From positions 1 to 64,000 of the forward strand of contig NZ_JACOPW010000013.1 of assembly GCF_015461845.1 (NCBI RefSeq): a stretch of 64,000 nt of DNA, in the 5' to 3' direction. The stretch comes from Pseudomonas mucoides. GTDB taxonomy: Bacteria > Pseudomonadota > Gammaproteobacteria > Pseudomonadales > Pseudomonadaceae. The notes beneath the pieces were generated by a model. It was not told the DNA's origin, ran no database searches, and saw nothing but the letters and a program-made list of their open reading frames with translations. Positions 29,707-38,768 of this stretch are shown piece by piece. Every line of letters starts with the position of its first letter. The first letter of the stretch is position 1. The translations under genes were made by a program, and so were the position numbers.

Positions 29707-30846
29707 TTAGGCAGCAGCTTCGTCAAAGTCGTCTGGTGGCCGACGGGTGGAGCACGCTGTGTCGAGTGGTGGCGTTACCAGGTTTGCCACGCGGGCCTTG
29801 GCCCTATCGCATGCAGACAGGTAGCCAGAGAAGGTCGGGGGTTCCACCTGTATCTCGTCCGCCAGCGCTAGGCAGTAATTCACTAATTCAAAGCCGGTCT
29901 GAAGGTTTGCGCTTTGCCCGACACAGTAGTTGAGCTTGACCTCTACGACGAGGGCCTCTCTATCCAGATCTGAACGTTGGAGCCGGAATGCGCCATTCGA
30001 TTCCTTCCTGAGCCTTTTTGTTAGCGTGCCCTGGTGGTAGGTCTTCACACCATCAAGGACAGCTGCGAGACGCCTAACGAGACCAAACACCTCCTTCCAG
30101 TGGGCTTGCTGCTCATTGACCCTTCGCATCTCCTCAGCCGCCCAGCACTGCTCGTACTCCGAAGGGTTCATACCACGATACTGAACGTCCTCAAGCAGCT
30201 TGCGCTCAAAGCTGTCGATGTACCGATTCCTCGTTGCAGACACGTAGTCGAGCAAGAGATGCATGCAGTCGTGCTCACGAAGCCGTTCGATTTGCTCTGT
30301 TAGGGAATAAGCCGACTCCCACATCCAGGCTGGACGGAAGCAATCCATCTGTGCCCTGATGTATTTAGCCACGGACTGGGTATCTAAAAGGATTTGGACC
30401 CAGAGCTCGAGTGTGATTTCACCTGCTACATGATCTCGTGGGAGTCTCGAGAGGCGGGTCATCGCCGCTGTGGCGGATGAGTGGAAGTTCGGTAATGCCT
30501 TGGCACCGAATGCGCGCGCCCGACCATGAGCTCGGTCTGCACGCATTGCCTCGAATGCTGCCGCCTCATCGACTAGCTCACCAAGCCACGGGGCTCTGCT
30601 GCTGAGGGCTGTGAGCCTGCTGTGTTGGGCCTTGCTGAAAGTCAGGTCTGGGCCCGCGGGAACCTCAAACCATCCAGCCTGGACGGCAAACATGATCAAT
30701 CGGACATCCACCAATACCCCTGCTGGGACGCTTCGGGACGCAATGGCGTCGTCTAAGCTTGCACCCTGTCGCATATCGCGGGCGACTTTTCTCGCAAATG
30801 GCATAGCGCCACGGTTGGTGAGCGCGGCTATTAATGTCGTGTCCAT
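29707..30846 (-). CDS. Unrecognised 379-residue protein
   Basis: The start is ATG 30846 (MDTTLIAAL) with GGAG upstream; an open frame 20 codons longer is not supported. The protein is soluble with charged, helical segments and a Trp-Met-Trp cluster near residue 195. In the C-terminal quarter the strand EALVVEVKLNYC contains an E-x-K pair like that of PD-(D/E)xK nucleases, but the partner acidic residue could not be placed, so this is only a hint. It ends in a Thr/Arg/Pro tail. It has no shared promoter and is divergent from the diguanylate cyclase gene. Confidence 0.55.
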   Translation of the reverse strand: MDTTLIAALTNRGAMPFARKVARDMRQGASLDDAIASRSVPAGVLVDVRLIMFAVQAGWFEVPAGPDLTFSKAQHSRLTALSSRAPWLGELVDEAAAFEAMRADRAHGRARAFGAKALPNFHSSATAAMTRLSRLPRDHVAGEITLELWVQILLDTQSVAKYIRAQMDCFRPAWMWESAYSLTEQIERLREHDCMHLLLDYVSATRNRYIDSFERKLLEDVQYRGMNPSEYEQCWAAEEMRRVNEQQAHWKEVFGLVRRLAAVLDGVKTYHQGTLTKRLRKESNGAFRLQRSDLDREALVVEVKLNYCVGQSANLQTGFELVNYCLALADEIQVEPPTFSGYLSACDRAKARVANLVTPPLDTACSTRRPPDDFDEAAA

Positions 30847-31059
30847 GGTTACTCCATCTGTCGGTGACCCATCCTCGCTAGTGCCGGACTGTGCCACCAC
30901 CACCACATTGCGAACCTTCAGGTTTTAGCCTTCCCGACATTCGTCCACGGGCGCAGGTCTGAATGGCTCGCTGCCTCAGGCCGGAAGGCAAATATTTTAG
31001 TTGGAACCTGCAAATATGGGGCACTAGATGGCCACTATTACTAGTGGAGGCCTCTGCTT

Positions 31060-32613
31060 ATGAATCACGAAACCATCAACCGGGTCCTGCAGTCAGCTTG
31101 GCGCTCACAGGTCTTGCCAAGGCCAAGCGAGTACACCCTTGAAGCCTTCAAAGCCGTAGTTGCCAAGGTTCGATCAAGCACCATCAGTTCCCTATCCGGG
31201 GAATTCGCGACGGAGCTCGGTTCGCTTTCATCCCTCATCAGCAGCAACCAATCACTGACAGCAAGATTATTAGAAGGAATTGATCTGCAGATGGACACGC
31301 TACAGGCGGCAAGCCGGCGGGAAAGCGACGCACGAGCCAGTGATCAAGGACCATCAGCCATCTACATCCCCGGGTTCGGAAACCGTGGAGCATTCTTTGC
31401 CTCAGGCTTAAGCTCTATGGGGCTTAAGATCCTGTCACTCAGTCTGGATTCCAGCTCGGATCTTGTAGCCGACCTGAGGGAACGAATGCCGACCTCAGGT
31501 TTGGTGCTCGTGGGTAGCGCTGTTGTGGACCACCCAGAAGCATGTCGTGCGCTCGAAGCTCTGGCTGCTCATCATGACAGTGATTTGCTGGTGGTCATTG
31601 CAGAAGATACACCAATGACATTCGAGCAGCGCTTGGTTGCCGCGACCTTTGGTGTAGTGCGGTTACTAGGGGTTGAGGCCGACGTCAAAACGCTTCGATC
31701 GCTGATCCGTAGCAGAGCCAGAGACTCGCAGATCAATGGGTACAAGGTTTTGCTGCTCGATGACTCCAAAACGGATGCATACCCGGCAATTAAATTCATG
31801 CGTGAGGAAGGGATTGAGGTACTCCATATCCTTTCTCCAGCTGGGGTTTTGAAGGCTATTGAGGACTTCAGGCCTGACGTGGTCGTAACTGACTTCCATA
31901 TGCCGGGAGCCAATGGCGCCCAAGTTGCCAGTGTTATTCGCCAAGATAGCGATGCAGTGATGCCTATCATTTTTCTGAGCAGTGAGCGGAACACAGAAAC
32001 CCAGCTGATCGCGCTTTCGAAGGGGGCAGACGCTTTTGTCCAGAAACCATTGAAGCGGGGAGCCTTCATCAAAGCCCTCAAGGCGCTCATATCGAGGTCT
32101 AAGGCGTTTGACTCGCGAATGCGGCGCGACCCTCTCACAGGGCTTCTGAACCACGGGCAGTTGATGGCATCAGCATCACGTGTCAGTGCTTCAGGCAGCG
32201 TGCCCAACACCATGGTGATGATCGACATTGATCACTTCAAGCAGGTAAACGATACGTTTGGTCATCCTGTAGGTGACAAGGTGCTTGTTGGGCTTGCTGA
32301 GGTGCTATCAGACAACCTTCGCTCCACCGATTTCATAGGCAGGATGGGGGGCGAGGAGTTCGCCGTGCTGATGGTTGGCGCACCGATGTCAGATGCCAGG
32401 AATGTAATCGACAGAATTCGCGAACTCTTCAGCAATCTTCAGTTTGAAACCGGCCTGCAGGATCAGGGTGAAAGTGGGAAATGGTTTGCCTGCACCTTCA
32501 GCGCCGGCGTGGCTCTGCTGGATGGGTCCGCAGCGGTTTCAATGAAGGCTGCAGACCACGCGTTGTACAAGGCAAAGCATGGCGGTCGAAACCGTGTAGA
32601 GGCTGCTGACTAA
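31060..32613 (+). CDS. Diguanylate cyclase with receiver domain
   Basis: This 517-residue protein makes the second messenger c-di-GMP from two GTP. Residues 1-110 are helical (possible Hpt-like). Residues 115-225 look like a degenerate receiver. Residues 228-345 are a receiver with D278 in VVTDFHMPG as phosphoacceptor and a C-terminal QKPLK lysine. The GGDEF domain follows, with the catalytic GGEEF at 430-434 and an allosteric I-site RSTD at 421-424, five residues before it, so feedback control by c-di-GMP is expected. It is preceded by GGAGG, sits alone on the plus strand and ends at a bidirectional terminator. No cognate kinase lies in the window. Confidence 0.9.
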   Translation: MNHETINRVLQSAWRSQVLPRPSEYTLEAFKAVVAKVRSSTISSLSGEFATELGSLSSLISSNQSLTARLLEGIDLQMDTLQAASRRESDARASDQGPSAIYIPGFGNRGAFFASGLSSMGLKILSLSLDSSSDLVADLRERMPTSGLVLVGSAVVDHPEACRALEALAAHHDSDLLVVIAEDTPMTFEQRLVAATFGVVRLLGVEADVKTLRSLIRSRARDSQINGYKVLLLDDSKTDAYPAIKFMREEGIEVLHILSPAGVLKAIEDFRPDVVVTDFHMPGANGAQVASVIRQDSDAVMPIIFLSSERNTETQLIALSKGADAFVQKPLKRGAFIKALKALISRSKAFDSRMRRDPLTGLLNHGQLMASASRVSASGSVPNTMVMIDIDHFKQVNDTFGHPVGDKVLVGLAEVLSDNLRSTDFIGRMGGEEFAVLMVGAPMSDARNVIDRIRELFSNLQFETGLQDQGESGKWFACTFSAGVALLDGSAAVSMKAADHALYKAKHGGRNRVEAAD

Positions 32614-32634
32614 CCAGTTCCGATCTGCGGATAT

Positions 32635-32663
32635 AAAAAAGCCCCAGCATCTGGGGCTTTTAA
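32635..32663. terminator. Bidirectional Rho-independent terminator
   Basis: AAAAAAGCCCCAG and CTGGGGCTTTT arms flank CAT. It has A/T runs on both sides and lies between the convergent genes at 31060-32613 and 32674-33906. Confidence 0.85.
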
Positions 32664-32673
32664 TTTACTGAGA

Positions 32674-33906
32674 TCAGGCTCGAAAGGTTTTCTCGGCCGG
32701 GGGGGCGAAGTGATGGACATTGTCCTTCACAGGTTCAGAGAAATTACCCTCTGAAATGTCGCTGTGCTCTGTTATGCCCTGGATGTCATCTGGCTCGTCG
32801 AAGGTAAGCTGCATCAGCACGCGCTCCATTGCTTCGTTCGAGTCGAACTCAGCAGAAGGGAAGTCTGCAGGCATTTCAACGCGATCAAGAATGTGCTTGA
32901 GGTCCATGTACATCAGGGTAGGGCGGCCACGCATCAGTTTGACCAGCTCAAGGATGAGGCGCTCGTTCTGTACCACTGCTGCGTGGCAACGTTGCGATAC
33001 GTTCCCCCGCAACAGATTCAAACGGTTAGCCTTCATCACTACTTCGTGGTCCGACACTGGTTTGAAGAAATTCCCCTTGTTTGTCATTTGCAGGTAGCGC
33101 AGACAAAGCTCGTCGAAATTCTGAAGATCATCAAGCGCTGCGTCAGAAGACGTATTCATGATGCGCTGTTCTGCGGCACTGCCGATCATCAGCATGTGCA
33201 TTCGCCAGAAAACCATGTCTGAAGTAGAGAGGAGGTTAAGATCTGTGAAGATCTTTGCAGTCCGAGTGTTGATGTCAAGGTGAGCGCTGAATGAGTCTGC
33301 AATCAAGCAGTTACTGCCTTTGTAGGCAATGATCCGAGCCGCTTGATGAATCATGAGCCGGGTTTGGTCTGCCATTGTCACCTGAAATGCCGGCCGTTGC
33401 TCTGGTGTTGGGGCAAATGAAAGTGGTAGAGCGACTGCGCTGCTCATTGCGCCACCAAGTTGATCTTGATGAGCCTGGGCCTTTGGCCGAAGTCCTGATG
33501 CCCAGTAACCGACACCAAGAAGGCAAGCAACTCCGATGGTAGTGACGGTATAGAAAATGTTCTGTGTGACCAAGCGGTATGCCGGGGTGGCACAGACGTA
33601 AACGCAGAGGCAAACGGCCGAAGTGACCCATACGAATGTTAGGCCACGTTGAAAGCCTTCGCCGATCGCTGACACGACATTGCCAGCTTTCGCTTTTGCG
33701 ATGGCACTTACCATGAATACAAACCCGACAAGAAGCGACAGGACAATGGCAGACATTGTTGCGAAACCAACCAGTTCGTCAGGCTTTTCCGCAGTCATGT
33801 AGCGGGCAATCACGTACAAACCAATTGTTGCCCCCGCAAGAACAAATGGGGTGAACCAGGCCGGAAGCATCCGGCTCGCGTCTTTAATATTGTTCCAGCT
33901 GCTCAT
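32674..33906 (-). CDS. Membrane protein with cytoplasmic C-terminal domain
   Basis: The 410-residue product has four hydrophobic segments in its first 150 residues (about 17-34, 46-66, 88-106 and 115-132) and a soluble, helical C-terminal domain of 250 residues rich in Met, Arg and Asn that ends in an acidic tail. No family recognised. It is the last gene of the primase operon, 12 bp downstream of 33919-34518, and ends at a terminator. It could be an anchor for a cytoplasmic complex, but that is speculation. Confidence 0.6.
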   Translation of the reverse strand: MSSWNNIKDASRMLPAWFTPFVLAGATIGLYVIARYMTAEKPDELVGFATMSAIVLSLLVGFVFMVSAIAKAKAGNVVSAIGEGFQRGLTFVWVTSAVCLCVYVCATPAYRLVTQNIFYTVTTIGVACLLGVGYWASGLRPKAQAHQDQLGGAMSSAVALPLSFAPTPEQRPAFQVTMADQTRLMIHQAARIIAYKGSNCLIADSFSAHLDINTRTAKIFTDLNLLSTSDMVFWRMHMLMIGSAAEQRIMNTSSDAALDDLQNFDELCLRYLQMTNKGNFFKPVSDHEVVMKANRLNLLRGNVSQRCHAAVVQNERLILELVKLMRGRPTLMYMDLKHILDRVEMPADFPSAEFDSNEAMERVLMQLTFDEPDDIQGITEHSDISEGNFSEPVKDNVHHFAPPAEKTFRA

Positions 33907-33918
33907 TGTCCAGCTCCC

Positions 33919-34518
33919 TTATAAGGTGACGGTTGCTACATCAGGCTTTTGCTTAGCCTGCTGCTGCGGGTTTTTGGCCTGCGGTTTTGCTTGCTGGCCT
34001 TTAGGTGGCTGACCATTCTGCTGAGCAGGTTTTTGAGTTGGCTTCTGCGGTTGTTTGGCCTGGGTTTTGGGTGCTTCGCCGGCAGGGGCAGTCGAACCAT
34101 TAGCCTCAGGCTTGGGACCTTGCGCAGGCTTAGATTCGGCTGTGGGCGTAGTAGTGGCCGCCGGCGCAGCTGAATTCTTTTGTGGAGCAGTCTGTGGGCG
34201 CGCCTGAGGCTCGCGTCGTTGTGGCTGCCCTTTACTCTGGCGACCGCTGCGGCGTGAATTCATATCCACGTCCTTCTCGATCTGCATGAGAGCGTCTTCG
34301 AACTCACCGAGCGCCCGAGCAAAGCCTTCGTTGCCCGAACGATATTGCTTGCGACCTTCCACGGAGGGGTTGCCTGCAAGCTCACGAAAACGCGAGTCGA
34401 GCCGTGCAACACGGATCGCCAGGGTGTACATCGCCGCGGTACGCTCGCCGTCAATGCGTAGGGTGCGCTCTGGAAGTTGAGGCGCGGTGTTGCGGACTTG
34501 GGTAGTTTCGTTAGCCAT
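33919..34518 (-). CDS. Protein with long low-complexity Pro/Gln/Ala/Lys tail
   Basis: The first 85 residues of this 199-residue protein form a charged, helical domain (ARLDSRFRELAG near 35-46). From residue 90 to 195 it is almost only Pro, Gln, Ala, Lys and Thr, surely disordered and basic, as in DNA- or RNA-binding tails. It lies 9 bp below 34528-34839 and 12 bp above the membrane-protein gene. No domain recognised. Confidence 0.6.
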   Translation of the reverse strand: MANETTQVRNTAPQLPERTLRIDGERTAAMYTLAIRVARLDSRFRELAGNPSVEGRKQYRSGNEGFARALGEFEDALMQIEKDVDMNSRRSGRQSKGQPQRREPQARPQTAPQKNSAAPAATTTPTAESKPAQGPKPEANGSTAPAGEAPKTQAKQPQKPTQKPAQQNGQPPKGQQAKPQAKNPQQQAKQKPDVATVTL

Positions 34519-34527
34519 GGGGTTACC

Positions 34528-34839
34528 TTACTGGTGAGTGCCAATTGATCTCAGCCATTCCCAACCAGCAGCTTGTTGGGTGCATGAGCGAAAAAAGTCG
34601 CTGACGTCACTTGCGTGACTCAGGTAGCTGGCGCTGTCGTCAGGGACGAACAAACCCCAAGCATCAATCCAAGCGAGTTGGAATATTTTTTGCGGGAAGT
34701 AACAAACCTCGACGTATCGATACTCAGGAGCTCTCAGGTATATCTTCGCAACGAAGATAACGAGAAAGACAAAGAGCACGATCTTGAGAGATTTCACTAT
34801 CGGGCCGGATGACGACCCCTGTGAGCTCGACTCAGCCAT
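34528..34839 (-). CDS. Small single-pass membrane protein
   Basis: The ATG at 34839 overlaps the TGA of the primase gene, indicating coupled translation. A 27-codon longer version exists in frame but lies inside the primase gene. The 103-residue product has a Ser/Gly-rich N-terminus, one hydrophobic helix (about 20-36) and an aromatic, Cys-containing C-terminal part. No family known. Likely an inner-membrane partner in the primase operon. Confidence 0.6.
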   Translation of the reverse strand: MAESSSQGSSSGPIVKSLKIVLFVFLVIFVAKIYLRAPEYRYVEVCYFPQKIFQLAWIDAWGLFVPDDSASYLSHASDVSDFFRSCTQQAAGWEWLRSIGTHQ

Positions 34840-36220
34840 GAGCGGCATCCTTGGTGATGGTGATTTGGTATCCGGTCCTGCGGCGAATAACACCAGAGGC
34901 TTCTTCAAAAGTGAGACCACCCGAGACCAGATGGCTCAGTGCCCGTAGGGCATCAGATTCTTCATCGGCGGCGATGCCTAGGCTCTGGCTGAAATCCAGC
35001 CATTTACGCTTGGAGGCAGTGGTAAGCCCATTGGCAATGGCTCGTATCTTGGCTACGCGCCGTAGGTCAGGAAGGGGCTGGTCGAGTAAAGAGGCACAAT
35101 ATCTGGCCATATACTCACCTGCATTCATCCTTGAGTTGATCAGGGCTTTGAGTGCGTCTTCACGACCAGCTGTTCGCATGGCATCGGCATCATCCATGCC
35201 ACGGCCAAGCGCTATGATGCTCAAGGTTATGCCAACGGCTTCAGCCTCACGGATCGACGATAGTGCACCTTCATAGCCGGCATGATCGCCATCGACCATA
35301 TGAGCGGCCTCTGTAATTCCTTGGCTGGCTAGGTATGCGGCCTGGGCTGAGTTAATTGATGCTTGCCCAATGGCGCATCCCCAAACCTTGATGAGCTGCA
35401 GAGCCCAAGCATCCAACGTCCCTTCCACGCAAACCAGGATGGACTTCTGCCGCTGCTTGAAAAGGTAAGGGATATCTTTGGACGATTTTGGTGAAAAACG
35501 GTATTTCGGATTAGACCTGGCTTCACCTTGTCCTGATGGGATCCTGCCCCAGATACGGGCCTCGCCGTCTGGGTGAGGCCAGTAACCGATAACTCGACCT
35601 TCCATCCCCGACCAGACAGATGAAGGGGTTTCATCCTCAAAGCTGACGATCCCAATAGAACGGGCTTGCTCCCGGGTAACACCGTGAGCCTGAAGAAGCG
35701 AAAGCACTTCATCATTGTTAGTGAATACGCCGAGGCGCAGCGTAGCCATGACCTCGTTTGTATACCCTCGGGATTGCTGGAATTCGTCAAGAATCCCCTT
35801 GTTGCGTTGAGCCAGTTGCTGAGTCACCAGAATGATTGCCTGGCCCGTCGTGAGGGGAGGGCGACCACCATTGGCTGCGCGTGACTGCTGCTTGGCTTCG
35901 TTGTCCCGGTTGTCAGGGGGTTCAACACCTGCGGACTCACAAAGGGTTTTGACGATATCGCCGTTGCTCATGCCGTTCTGGGCGAGGGCGTCCCACAAAG
36001 GCGTGTATGGGCTTGGGCAGTTGTCCTTACGATTGCACTGAATCCCGGACCTGAATGGGTAGTAGAAAGCGCGGTCTTTACCACAGGCTGGACAGTCGAG
36101 GACATAGGAGCCATTGGCTGATAGCTTTTTGGGGTGCAGGTGATTAAGAAGGCCACGATCCACTGCATCTAGCTTCGGGTATACGGCGTCTTTGATGAAG
36201 TCTGTGATTGATTGCTTCAT
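34832..36220 (-). CDS. DnaG-like primase with TOPRIM domain
   Basis: This 462-residue protein synthesises or helps synthesise RNA primers. The N-terminal zinc finger reads Cys43-x2-Cys46 (CPACG) and Cys62-x5-Cys68 (CNRKDNC). A TOPRIM core follows around residues 262-315, with the EGTLDAW motif (catalytic Glu) and the VDGDHAGYEGA motif (Asp-x-Asp). DnaG is usually longer, near 580 residues, and the C-terminal helicase-binding domain is different here. As the second gene of its operon, after the regulator-like gene (four-base overlap), it likely serves element replication or priming of the transferred strand. Confidence 0.85.
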   Translation of the reverse strand: MKQSITDFIKDAVYPKLDAVDRGLLNHLHPKKLSANGSYVLDCPACGKDRAFYYPFRSGIQCNRKDNCPSPYTPLWDALAQNGMSNGDIVKTLCESAGVEPPDNRDNEAKQQSRAANGGRPPLTTGQAIILVTQQLAQRNKGILDEFQQSRGYTNEVMATLRLGVFTNNDEVLSLLQAHGVTREQARSIGIVSFEDETPSSVWSGMEGRVIGYWPHPDGEARIWGRIPSGQGEARSNPKYRFSPKSSKDIPYLFKQRQKSILVCVEGTLDAWALQLIKVWGCAIGQASINSAQAAYLASQGITEAAHMVDGDHAGYEGALSSIREAEAVGITLSIIALGRGMDDADAMRTAGREDALKALINSRMNAGEYMARYCASLLDQPLPDLRRVAKIRAIANGLTTASKRKWLDFSQSLGIAADEESDALRALSHLVSGGLTFEEASGVIRRRTGYQITITKDAAHG

Positions 36221-36948
36221 TCGCCGGCCGCCGCCGTCTCTTTCCCTCTCAGGCTTGCGACGACGCGAGGGCAGATGCCCTGGTCAATCGCAATTTCACC
36301 GAGTTTGACCTTGAGTTGGCGACGTACCTTCCATACCTGCTTTTCACTAAGCCCAAGCATCGAGCTCATGTCTACGGAGCAATGTTGCTCAAGAACAGCC
36401 AGGCGGAGGATCTGGTGTTCACGATGTGTCAGAAACCTGCGCAGCGTCTCAACGTGAGCATGGCGCTTCTGCAGTCCTTCATCACTGAGCACGATGCCGT
36501 CGGACAGGAACTGGGGTAGTGCCGACAGGCTGTCAGTGTAGTTGGACGCAGTGTTGAGGTAATCAGGTTCTAGACCATGAGCGCGCGGCGCATAGTCTAA
36601 GCCGTCGAGATCCGCAAAGTTGAATGCGCCAGAACCTGGAACCTCATCGATGACGCGGGCATAACCGTACTTACGTATGTAAGAGAGGGCGTAGCCGATC
36701 AAGCACAACCCGCGTCCGTCAGGGGAGCCGGCAGCGTAGTTTCTGATGGCGCTCTTTGTGGCGTCATAGATGCCCGGGTACAGAATCTGAAGAAGCTCCT
36801 CGTCCGTTAGACGAACAGAAAGCTTCGAGCGGATTTCAGCTACCCACTGTTGTTGGGATTCGACATGAATGACGAACTCCCACGGGTCAAGACTTAAGAA
36901 CTGGTCGCTGGTAAGCCCGGCGAGCCAGTTGCTCCTAACGAGGCGCAT
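36217..36948 (-). CDS. Putative HTH regulator upstream of the primase
   Basis: The 243-residue protein has an uncharacterised N-terminal 170 residues and a C-terminal segment LTHREHQILRLAVLEQHCSV followed by a LSEKQVWKVRR recognition-type helix. This is like LuxR-type or sigma region-4-type HTHs (R-E-x-x-(I/V)-L-x-L ... LG-(L/S)-S-xx-x-V). The start at 36948 has a strong GGAGG site. Two inverted repeats lie just upstream (36960-36975 and 36985-37009). It may regulate the operon or act in replication, and a sigma-like role cannot be excluded. Confidence 0.6.
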   Translation of the reverse strand: MRLVRSNWLAGLTSDQFLSLDPWEFVIHVESQQQWVAEIRSKLSVRLTDEELLQILYPGIYDATKSAIRNYAAGSPDGRGLCLIGYALSYIRKYGYARVIDEVPGSGAFNFADLDGLDYAPRAHGLEPDYLNTASNYTDSLSALPQFLSDGIVLSDEGLQKRHAHVETLRRFLTHREHQILRLAVLEQHCSVDMSSMLGLSEKQVWKVRRQLKVKLGEIAIDQGICPRVVASLRGKETAAAGE

Positions 36949-37413
36949 GCCTCCCTCCTCCGATCATACGATCGGCTCCTAAGCGCAAATCCAGTCCCCT
37001 GGAATTTGCTTTGTCCGGTAGCCACGACAGCCACCGACCCCCTTCTACATACGGTGAGCAATGCTCAACCGCTTGGCTCCTCGGACGCCCCGTAGGTGTG
37101 TACCGAAGTAATTGAGCGCGATTCTATTGGGCGCGGATGGGACAGGCAACTCTAAAAAGGGCGTGATTTTTCAGTCAAAAGCGTTGAGCTGGAGGCAAAG
37201 TGAGACATCAGGTACCCAACTGTGTGCAATGACGTTCAGCTTGTAAATCGCTACAGACCCTGTCCCGTAAGGAAGTTGACGCCTGAAACCCGGCGTTGAT
37301 GGCACACCAATGGCCACAAGATGCTCAATGGTGGCAATGTACTACCGTTCGTCGCTGCTCTTGGAATTCACGAACGTGACGTTAAGGTGCGCTCATCACC
37401 TGTAGGAGTAACC
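36949..37413. other. 465-bp intergenic region with two inverted repeats
   Basis: It contains CCGATC-ATAC-GATCGG at 36960-36975 and GCAAAT-CCAG-TCCC-CTGG-A-ATTTGC at 36985-37009, both next to the start of the regulator-like gene, hence likely operators or transcript hairpins. The rest, up to the gene at 37414, shows no direct-repeat iterons or AT-rich tract, so no replication origin could be identified. Confidence 0.6.
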
Positions 37414-37746
37414 ATGATCAACGCGTATCACCAAGCCATTAGCTCGGCTCGTCAAGCGGGATTTGCTTTGCAGAATCGACTGCATGGCTGGGCAGCTATC
37501 AAAGAGGGCATTGATACTGTTCTCGTTAGCTTCTTCTATATCGAAGGCGGCCAGGTCAGTGCTCAGATTGTTTGGAGTGGGCCCGATCCGCGCGACTCGA
37601 TGGACCTGGTAGCGCATCACCTCAATGGCCAGGCTGGTGCTGGGAGCGAACTCGTTCAAATGTTGATTGATGTTTATCGGGCAAGTGGTGACAGCGATAC
37701 GCTCCTCCCGATGAAGCCATGTCCCAAAGGTGCCGTTCTTCACTAG
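37414..37746 (+). CDS. Unrecognised 110-residue protein
   Basis: ATG 37414 has GTAGGAG nine bases upstream. An open frame extends 31 codons further without a signal. The product is soluble and mixed alpha/beta, with a Trp-Ala-Ala-Ile-Lys-Glu-Gly segment and a Val-Leu-Val-Ser-Phe-Phe strand. No domain known. It stands alone on the plus strand. Confidence 0.5.
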   Translation: MINAYHQAISSARQAGFALQNRLHGWAAIKEGIDTVLVSFFYIEGGQVSAQIVWSGPDPRDSMDLVAHHLNGQAGAGSELVQMLIDVYRASGDSDTLLPMKPCPKGAVLH

Positions 37747-38264
37747 CGGCTCCGATATCAGCCGGCGGCCTGATTCCACAGCGCAAACAAGTGACGTGGG
37801 CTGCGGGGACTTATACCGACACCGGCTCGGCTGTCTCTGGCCATTTGGTGGGTGCGAGTAGTCCGAGAGTGGCCGTATCGGCTCAAGGTGCTTGAGTTGC
37901 CTCTCTAGTGTGTTCCGATTTCCGAACTTAATAGCCTACCTGGATAGCCAGGGATCTCAGCTTGAGGGTTTGGAGCTTGTCACGGGCTGCTGGATCTTTC
38001 TTGCAGGTCACGGTTGTCACTAATCGGATCTGACGAATCCCGAATATTCCTAACACCAACTGAGTGCGCGCCGCAGCCTGCCTTCTTTGAGGGGTCGCAG
38101 ACCGATCTAGTTATGGGGGAGGGCTCGAGCCCTACGGCGCAGCCTATGCCATGAGCCAAATCTTATGGTGGCTGATACTGAGTGATCGGTAGATGGTCAC
38201 AGCCGCTGAACAGGTTGCCCTATTAGGTCATTCGTGAAATGGGCCTTCTTTCGCCGAGCGCGAG
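37747..38264. other. 518-bp region without recognised genes
   Basis: No frame with a ribosome binding site and credible composition was found, nor any repeat array or hairpin beyond chance. It could be decayed sequence or a regulatory or transfer region. Confidence 0.5.
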
Positions 38265-38753
38265 CTAAAAGCTAAAGACCCATGCATCACCTAGTGTGAG
38301 CGTTGTGATGATGAAACCTGGCTGTCTGGTACTGACTCTATGAGGTGTCGGTTGGCGAGCTAAGGTCATTCTTGGCTGATGCGATTTTCCATCGTGTAGA
38401 GCATCACTGACATCTTTTGTCTGCTGGGAACGGAGGAGTGCCGCAGGCCGGCTGGGTCTACCTTGGTACGTAAGGTCGTAAACGCGCTCAAGGGTATTCC
38501 AACGCCCGGCCCTACCCTGGCGGCAAAGAAAGCGTTTTGCCTCCCCTGTCTTCAGGGAGTTCAGGCAATGCACGATGCTCATGTCTTTACCGTTACAGCC
38601 CTTAGCAATGATCACGGGCTCTCCAGCGAGAAAAGCAGGGCTGTAACCACCAGTAGCAATGATGTGCACCCCATCGACCCAATCAGTTAAGACCCCTTGA
38701 GTGCGCCCCCCGCCTCTTATGGGATCGTTGTTCTCCAAACCTCTTGCTTGCAA
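38265..38753 (-). CDS. Doubtful 162-residue frame downstream of the HTH gene
   Basis: It follows the HTH gene at 38769 by 15 bp on the same strand, which supports it, but the start would be TTG with a weak ribosome site and the composition (many Arg, Gly, Thr, few acidic residues) is unlike its neighbours. A Gly-rich segment VHIIATGGYSPAF near residue 29 is the only notable feature. It may be a chance open frame or a decayed gene. Confidence 0.3.
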   Translation of the reverse strand: MQARGLENNDPIRGGGRTQGVLTDWVDGVHIIATGGYSPAFLAGEPVIIAKGCNGKDMSIVHCLNSLKTGEAKRFLCRQGRAGRWNTLERVYDLTYQGRPSRPAALLRSQQTKDVSDALHDGKSHQPRMTLARQPTPHRVSTRQPGFIITTLTLGDAWVFSF

Positions 38754-38768
38754 TCGAAGTGCTGCCGC

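Noticed and set aside
36620..36635. TTCTGGCGC match inside the regulator-like gene
   Set aside because: It lies in the coding sequence of 36217-36948, with no start codon at the usual distance and an altered CAC.
36949..37413. Replication origin with iterons
   Set aside because: No direct repeats or AT-rich segment were seen, only two inverted repeats near the regulator-like gene.
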